Under the pieces are notes generated by a model, which ran no database searches, was not told the DNA's origin, and saw only the letters and a list, made by a program, of their open reading frames with translations. From positions 1 to 8,723 of the forward strand of contig JANTGQ010000045.1 of NCBI GenBank assembly GCA_024762845.1: a DNA stretch of 8,723 nt, written 5' to 3'. Origin of the DNA: Nitratifractor sp. GTDB taxonomy: Bacteria > Campylobacterota > Campylobacteria > Campylobacterales > Sulfurovaceae. Both the position numbers and the translations under genes were made by a program. This document shows positions 5,736 through 8,723 of the stretch, in pieces. Each line of letters begins with the position of its first letter. Position 1 is the first letter of the stretch.

Positions 5736-6140
5736 TTAACTGCTAGGCGTATCTTCGTGTGTTGTAATAATACCTGTAGCTATATTTGGTATTTTTTTAT
5801 CTGCCTGTGTACTTAAAGCATCTTCATCTCTCTCGCCAGTTCTAATACGTTCAACTCCCAATACTGGAACCCACCACATTTTACCTGCACCACGACCGAG
5901 GTCTTGGCAATTGTCGCGTATACACCCTTGCGCAATATTCAGATGCTTATCATCAGATACTACAATCTCGATTTTAACTTTCTCTGCTAAATCTGCGACT
6001 GTATTATCTCCCTCTTTTAGACCGTATGAGCCTTTTCCGATAACATTAGTAACTGTTATCCCCTCTATATTCTCTTTAAAAAGATCCTCAAGGACATCTC
6101 TTAAATCATATTGGTTAAATACTGCCATTAATAGATACAT
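5736..6140 (-). CDS. P-II family signalling protein with reduced T-loop
   Basis: The 134-residue protein matches the P-II fold: a DLRDVLEDL helix (12-20), GITVTNVIGKG (27-37), VKIEIVVSDD (55-64), the B-loop GRGAGKMWWVPV (82-93) and VERIRTGERDEDAL (96-109), including the GxGK and RIRTGE nucleotide-binding residues. The T-loop region (36-54) is about four residues shorter than in GlnB/GlnK and lacks the RGAEY segment carrying the uridylylated Tyr51. A 25-residue tail follows the conserved core. P-II proteins sense ATP/ADP and 2-oxoglutarate and control partners by contact. Its place between nifF and nifW suggests direct control of nitrogenase or NifA, comparable in idea to archaeal NifI, though it is a single gene. 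The ATG at 6140 follows AGGAG within the flavodoxin end, 3 bp after its stop. Confidence 0.85.
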   Translation of the reverse strand: MYLLMAVFNQYDLRDVLEDLFKENIEGITVTNVIGKGSYGLKEGDNTVADLAEKVKIEIVVSDDKHLNIAQGCIRDNCQDLGRGAGKMWWVPVLGVERIRTGERDEDALSTQADKKIPNIATGIITTHEDTPSS

Positions 6141-6143
6141 ATC

Positions 6144-6662
6144 TTATTCTCCTAATTCTGTTTTTAACTGCTCTATCCATTTCTCTATTCTAGGAGCAGT
6201 TTTTTCTGCTTCATTGTGTTCATCAATACCCAGTCCACAAAACTTTCCATCTATTTCGGCTAAAGAGAACTCATAGGTGTATTCCTCTTTTGGAAGAAAG
6301 CCAATAGCTTCTGCACCAACTTTGGTAAATGTATTATGCAGTTTACCTAAGGCACTACAGAAGTGTTCTCCATGTTTTTTATAATCGCCTGCTCCGAAAA
6401 ATGCAACTTTTTTACCACTAAAGTCCGCTTCTTCTTCGATCTCAAGCATTGGGTCAACCCACTCAAAATGTGTATCGCCCTGACCCCATGTAGAGCTACC
6501 TATAAACAGGATATCATAATCGTCAAACTGTTCAATATCGTCATAATCATCTTCCATAAAAATTACATCATCTTCGTCAATATCAAACGCCTCAATCAGT
6601 GCATCGGTAACCAATTTTGTTGTACCACCGGCACTTGCGTAAAAAATCCCTATTTTTCCCAT
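6144..6662 (-). CDS. nifF: Long-chain flavodoxin, probable electron donor to nitrogenase
   Basis: The 172-residue product has the flavodoxin fold: an FMN-phosphate loop near residues 9-15 (YASAGGTTK), the SSTWGQGD loop at about 57-64, FFGAGDYKKHGEHF at about 89-102 and a terminal TAPRIEKWIEQL helix. The insertion and length are those of long-chain flavodoxins, the class of NifF, which passes low-potential electrons to the Fe protein. The phosphate loop is altered: family members have SxTGNT, here the first threonine is replaced by glycine. The protein is strongly acidic, as usual. ATG at 6662 is preceded by GGAGG that overlaps the end of the DUF269 gene. The position within the nif operon supports the nifF assignment, but a general flavodoxin cannot be excluded. 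Confidence 0.9.
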   Translation of the reverse strand: MGKIGIFYASAGGTTKLVTDALIEAFDIDEDDVIFMEDDYDDIEQFDDYDILFIGSSTWGQGDTHFEWVDPMLEIEEEADFSGKKVAFFGAGDYKKHGEHFCSALGKLHNTFTKVGAEAIGFLPKEEYTYEFSLAEIDGKFCGLGIDEHNEAEKTAPRIEKWIEQLKTELGE

Positions 6663-6671
6663 TCTTCCTCC

Positions 6672-7097
6672 TTAGCAATCTTTATATTGATCATAGATTT
6701 TAAGAGCATTTGTTAACAACTTTTCACCCTCATCTTCTAGCTTCTCATATGTTCTAAAAGAGAATCTATGTGCATCTTTAAAAAACTTATTGGCAATTAC
6801 GATTTTATCGGCAATGACTACAACGCGTCCAAAACCTTCGTGGCTCATCTCCATAACTACAGAGCACATTACACCGGTTTTCACCTCAAAAGCTAATGCA
6901 ACTGCTTGATAGATTAATTTTATATCCTGTATCTGCATCTCATCGATATCTGCAATAATAGGTATATTTTTCAAATCCTCTTTGCTCTTTACATACTTCT
7001 CTTGTAAAAGGTCTTCATCGCTTTTGTTCGCCCATGTGCCAAATTGGTCAAGTGCTCTTACCTGACCAATAAGTGTCTTCATAAATAGATCTTTCAT
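6672..7097 (-). CDS. NifX-associated nitrogen fixation protein (DUF269)
   Basis: This 141-residue protein matches the DUF269/NifX-associated family: an early FxxxLIGQVRALDQFGTW segment, a central IADIDEMQIQDIKLIYQAVALAFEVKTG block and a late GRVVVIADKIVIANKFFKDAHRFSF block before a helical end. Its biochemical activity is not established; its near-constant place behind nifX in diazotrophs points to a role around FeMo-co synthesis or transfer. The start ATG at 7097 shares a base with the nifX stop (TAATG), so it is translationally coupled to nifX. No unusual residues are obvious. MKTL at residue 6 is an alternative start but has no better ribosome site. Confidence 0.92.
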   Translation of the reverse strand: MKDLFMKTLIGQVRALDQFGTWANKSDEDLLQEKYVKSKEDLKNIPIIADIDEMQIQDIKLIYQAVALAFEVKTGVMCSVVMEMSHEGFGRVVVIADKIVIANKFFKDAHRFSFRTYEKLEDEGEKLLTNALKIYDQYKDC

Positions 7098-7495
7098 TAC
7101 GCTGCCTTCTTTGCAATAATTTTTTTAATAAATGGTGGGGGGTTGTCACCTAACATATTTTGTAGTTTATTCAGCTCAGTTTCAATACTGATAACCTCTT
7201 TATACTTTATAGGAAAAATACCACTGTTTATTATTTTTGCAGCTGCCGTTGGTCCAATATTTACAAAATAGACAATATCCATACCCTGTAAAAGTGCAAC
7301 AGTTTTATCTGTATCTTTTGTCTCTATATTTATAACCTGTACAATTGCTGCATCATCTTTTGTAACTGAATAGATATAAAATTGCTTTGCACTACCAAAG
7401 TGTGCATTTATATTTTCACTGTCGTTGGTTGCAAATGCAACTTTTAAAGACCCCTCTTGTTCATCTGAAGTAGAAACTTTTATCTCTGTGCTCAT
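7097..7495 (-). CDS. nifX: NifX, FeMo-co precursor carrier
   Basis: The 132-residue protein has the NifX/NafY-type dinitrogenase-cofactor fold: KVAFATND, HFGSAKQFYIY (about 32-42) where the conserved histidine lies, MDIVYFVNIGPTAAAKIINSGIFPIKYKE and a C-terminal LNKLQNMLGDNPPPFIKKI segment. NifX binds NifB-co and the VK-cluster and shuttles them to and from NifEN. It follows nifN directly and is coupled to the DUF269 gene. ATG at 7495 is preceded by AGAGGAG, and a sigma-54 promoter in the 58-bp nifN-nifX gap can drive it independently of the upstream nif genes. The family assignment is firm; the exact cargo is known only from other species. Confidence 0.94.
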   Translation of the reverse strand: MSTEIKVSTSDEQEGSLKVAFATNDSENINAHFGSAKQFYIYSVTKDDAAIVQVINIETKDTDKTVALLQGMDIVYFVNIGPTAAAKIINSGIFPIKYKEVISIETELNKLQNMLGDNPPPFIKKIIAKKAA

Positions 7496-7521
7496 TATTA
7501 CTCCTCTTTTTATTCTATATA

Positions 7522-7537
7522 TGCAAAAAGTGTTCCA
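7522..7537 (-). promoter_or_regulatory. Sigma-54 promoter for nifX and following genes
   Basis: On the minus strand TGGAACACTTTTTGCA has GG-N10-GC, the RpoN -24/-12 architecture. The expected start near 7511 gives a 16-nt leader that contains the nifX ribosome site. It is identical over 16 bases to the feoA promoter and lies 16 bp after the nifN stop. Two direct copies of TTTAGTGC (7541-7548, 7553-7560) sit immediately upstream. Confidence 0.85.
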
Positions 7538-7553
7538 TAGTTTAGTGCAAAAT

Positions 7554-8723
7554 TTAGTGCGAAGAAAATTTATAGTGATTTAATATATTTGCGAGTTCAA
7601 AAAGCATATAGCAACTGCCTCTGTAGAGTTGGTCATTTTTAAGCTGATTCCCCAACTCTTCATAATTTGGAAAACCTCTAAGCATGAGAGCTTTATGGTG
7701 TTTATGGCAAATGCGTTCACCATGAAAGTTGCTAATAAGAATATCTGCATCTTCTAGAGCACTCTCTACATCTTCAAAATCTCCGATAATTACATTCTCG
7801 CTTGGTACTTGTTGTAGTACTTCACTTTTTGTGGGGCTGACAACTGCCGTAATATCTGCACCAGCCTCTTTTATTGCAGTTGCTATAGAGAGTATATGGT
7901 CTGGCTCTGCCGCAATAACAACTTTTGCACCGCCGATTGCAAAGTGTGTATCGAGCAGTGCATCTTGGAGTCGTTGTCTCCATCGAAGTATCGAAGGGGA
8001 GGGTTTGCTAATCTCTTTATAATCCATCAGCTTTTTATAGAATGCATCGCTGTTAATAAGTCCAGAGATTGTATCAAAATGAAAATGTTGTGTTTTACTG
8101 TTTTTCTCTTGCATTAAAGAGCCACTTTTTTTAACAGAGTTGCCAATAGTAATAACAAGTGCACTATCTCCTAGAGACTCAATCTCCGAAACACTTATAC
8201 CACCACTTGTCACCGCACCCTGTTTAAGCCCCAAGTGTCCATCAAGAGAGAGGCTAATATCGGGCAGAGCAAAAGGGCAAAGTCCAAACGATACAAGCTC
8301 CTCTTTAAGCGTCTCTACCTCTATTGGTGTTAAGTTGACATTTGGAATAAGCAGCACTTTTTTATGGTCAATAGTCTCACTTGGGTTTACAAGTTGCTCT
8401 ATTGTAGCCTCTATAGATTTTGCGAAGCCACTCTCCAAACCACCCTCAAAATCTGGGGTGTGTACATAGACCATCTTCTGTTTATCTTTTAAAAGGTATG
8501 CAGCACCTTTAATATCATCACCTTTTGTCTCAGTCATTCCGGTTGTAAAGAGACCTACTAAATCGGGTGTGACCTTTTTGGTAATGTTTTTTACTGCTTC
8601 ACTAATCGAGTAGTCTCCTCCATCTATAACTGCTGTTATATCATTTACGGCAGTAGTCTGCACGGCAATTGGGTCGTTAAAGTGTCGCGTAAAAAAGACT
8701 TTAGAGAAAGATGCACACCCCTG
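7554..8723 (-). CDS. nifN: NifN, FeMo-co scaffold subunit, N-terminus missing
   Basis: The open frame continues to the window edge, giving 389 residues without a true start. At the edge it reads QGCASF-x4-FFTRHFNDPIAVQ, then TTAV and AVIDGGDY, the nitrogenase-component-1-like block that in NifN follows the first cluster-binding cysteine; the LQTTA-type continuation distinguishes NifN from NifE/NifK. DLVGLFTTGMTET-x-GDDI and later VLLIPNVNLTP are also family blocks. The C-terminal domain has IGGAKVVIAAEPDHILSIA and DADILISNFHGERIC. NifN pairs with NifE to form the scaffold on which FeMo-co is finished. About 50-60 N-terminal residues are presumably outside the window. The GTG at 8663 is not the start because conserved NifN sequence lies before it. 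The stop is 16 bp before a sigma-54 promoter for nifX. Confidence 0.93.
   Translation of the reverse strand, partial: QGCASFSKVFFTRHFNDPIAVQTTAVNDITAVIDGGDYSISEAVKNITKKVTPDLVGLFTTGMTETKGDDIKGAAYLLKDKQKMVYVHTPDFEGGLESGFAKSIEATIEQLVNPSETIDHKKVLLIPNVNLTPIEVETLKEELVSFGLCPFALPDISLSLDGHLGLKQGAVTSGGISVSEIESLGDSALVITIGNSVKKSGSLMQEKNSKTQHFHFDTISGLINSDAFYKKLMDYKEISKPSPSILRWRQRLQDALLDTHFAIGGAKVVIAAEPDHILSIATAIKEAGADITAVVSPTKSEVLQQVPSENVIIGDFEDVESALEDADILISNFHGERICHKHHKALMLRGFPNYEELGNQLKNDQLYRGSCYMLFELANILNHYKFSSH

Noticed and set aside
8661..8663. GTG at 8663 as the nifN start
   Set aside because: The preceding 20 codons encode conserved NifN sequence (QGCASF, FFTRHFNDPIAV), so the gene continues beyond the window.
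1..8723. CRISPR arrays, tRNA/rRNA genes, insertion sequences or integration sites
   Set aside because: No spaced direct-repeat arrays, cloverleaf sequences, transposase genes or terminal repeats were seen on either strand.

Overview
The window is the distal part of a nitrogen-fixation (nif) gene region plus an attached accessory block. All thirteen genes lie on the minus strand, so transcription runs from high to low coordinates. The DNA is AT-rich, genes are tightly packed with ATGA/TAATG-type overlaps, and the protein style (RpoN, P-II, NifW/NifZ, paired 2Fe-2S ferredoxins) suggests a free-living Campylobacterota (epsilonproteobacterial) diazotroph of the Sulfurimonas/Sulfurovum/Arcobacter type. 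That assignment is inference; no marker gene is present to settle it.

Region A (8723 to 4977) is a nif operon. In order of transcription it holds a 5'-truncated nifN (FeMo-co scaffold subunit), nifX, a DUF269 NifX-associated protein, a nifF-type flavodoxin, an unusual P-II-family protein with an eroded T-loop, nifW and nifZ. A sigma-54 promoter between nifN and nifX can restart transcription. A 15-bp hairpin after nifZ probably ends it. Together these genes make and carry the iron-molybdenum cofactor (NifN, NifX, DUF269), supply electrons (NifF), sense nitrogen/energy status (P-II) and mature or protect the MoFe protein (NifW, NifZ).

Region B (4976 to 4765) is the only sizeable gap (212 bp). 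It contains the nifZ terminator hairpin and a striking set of alternative inverted repeats in front of the next gene.

Region C (4764 to 566) holds two small 2Fe-2S ferredoxins, the first resembling the Shethna/FeSII nitrogenase-protection protein, then an rpoN gene (sigma-54), then a translationally coupled MoxR-type AAA ATPase and a VWA-domain protein. MoxR/VWA pairs in other systems activate or insert metal into enzymes. Here the position suggests, without proof, a nitrogenase- or iron-sulfur-related role.

Region D (517 to 1) starts with a second sigma-54 promoter whose 16-bp core is identical to the one in front of nifX. It drives feoA (ferrous iron uptake accessory), followed 18 bp later by the start of an FAD-dependent DadA-like oxidoreductase that runs off the window.

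The most interesting points are the sigma-54 gene embedded between two sets of sigma-54-controlled genes, the nif-linked MoxR/VWA pair, the P-II protein without the classical uridylylation loop, the FeSII-like ferredoxin, and a nifZ ribosome-binding site written inside the cysteine-rich tail of NifW.
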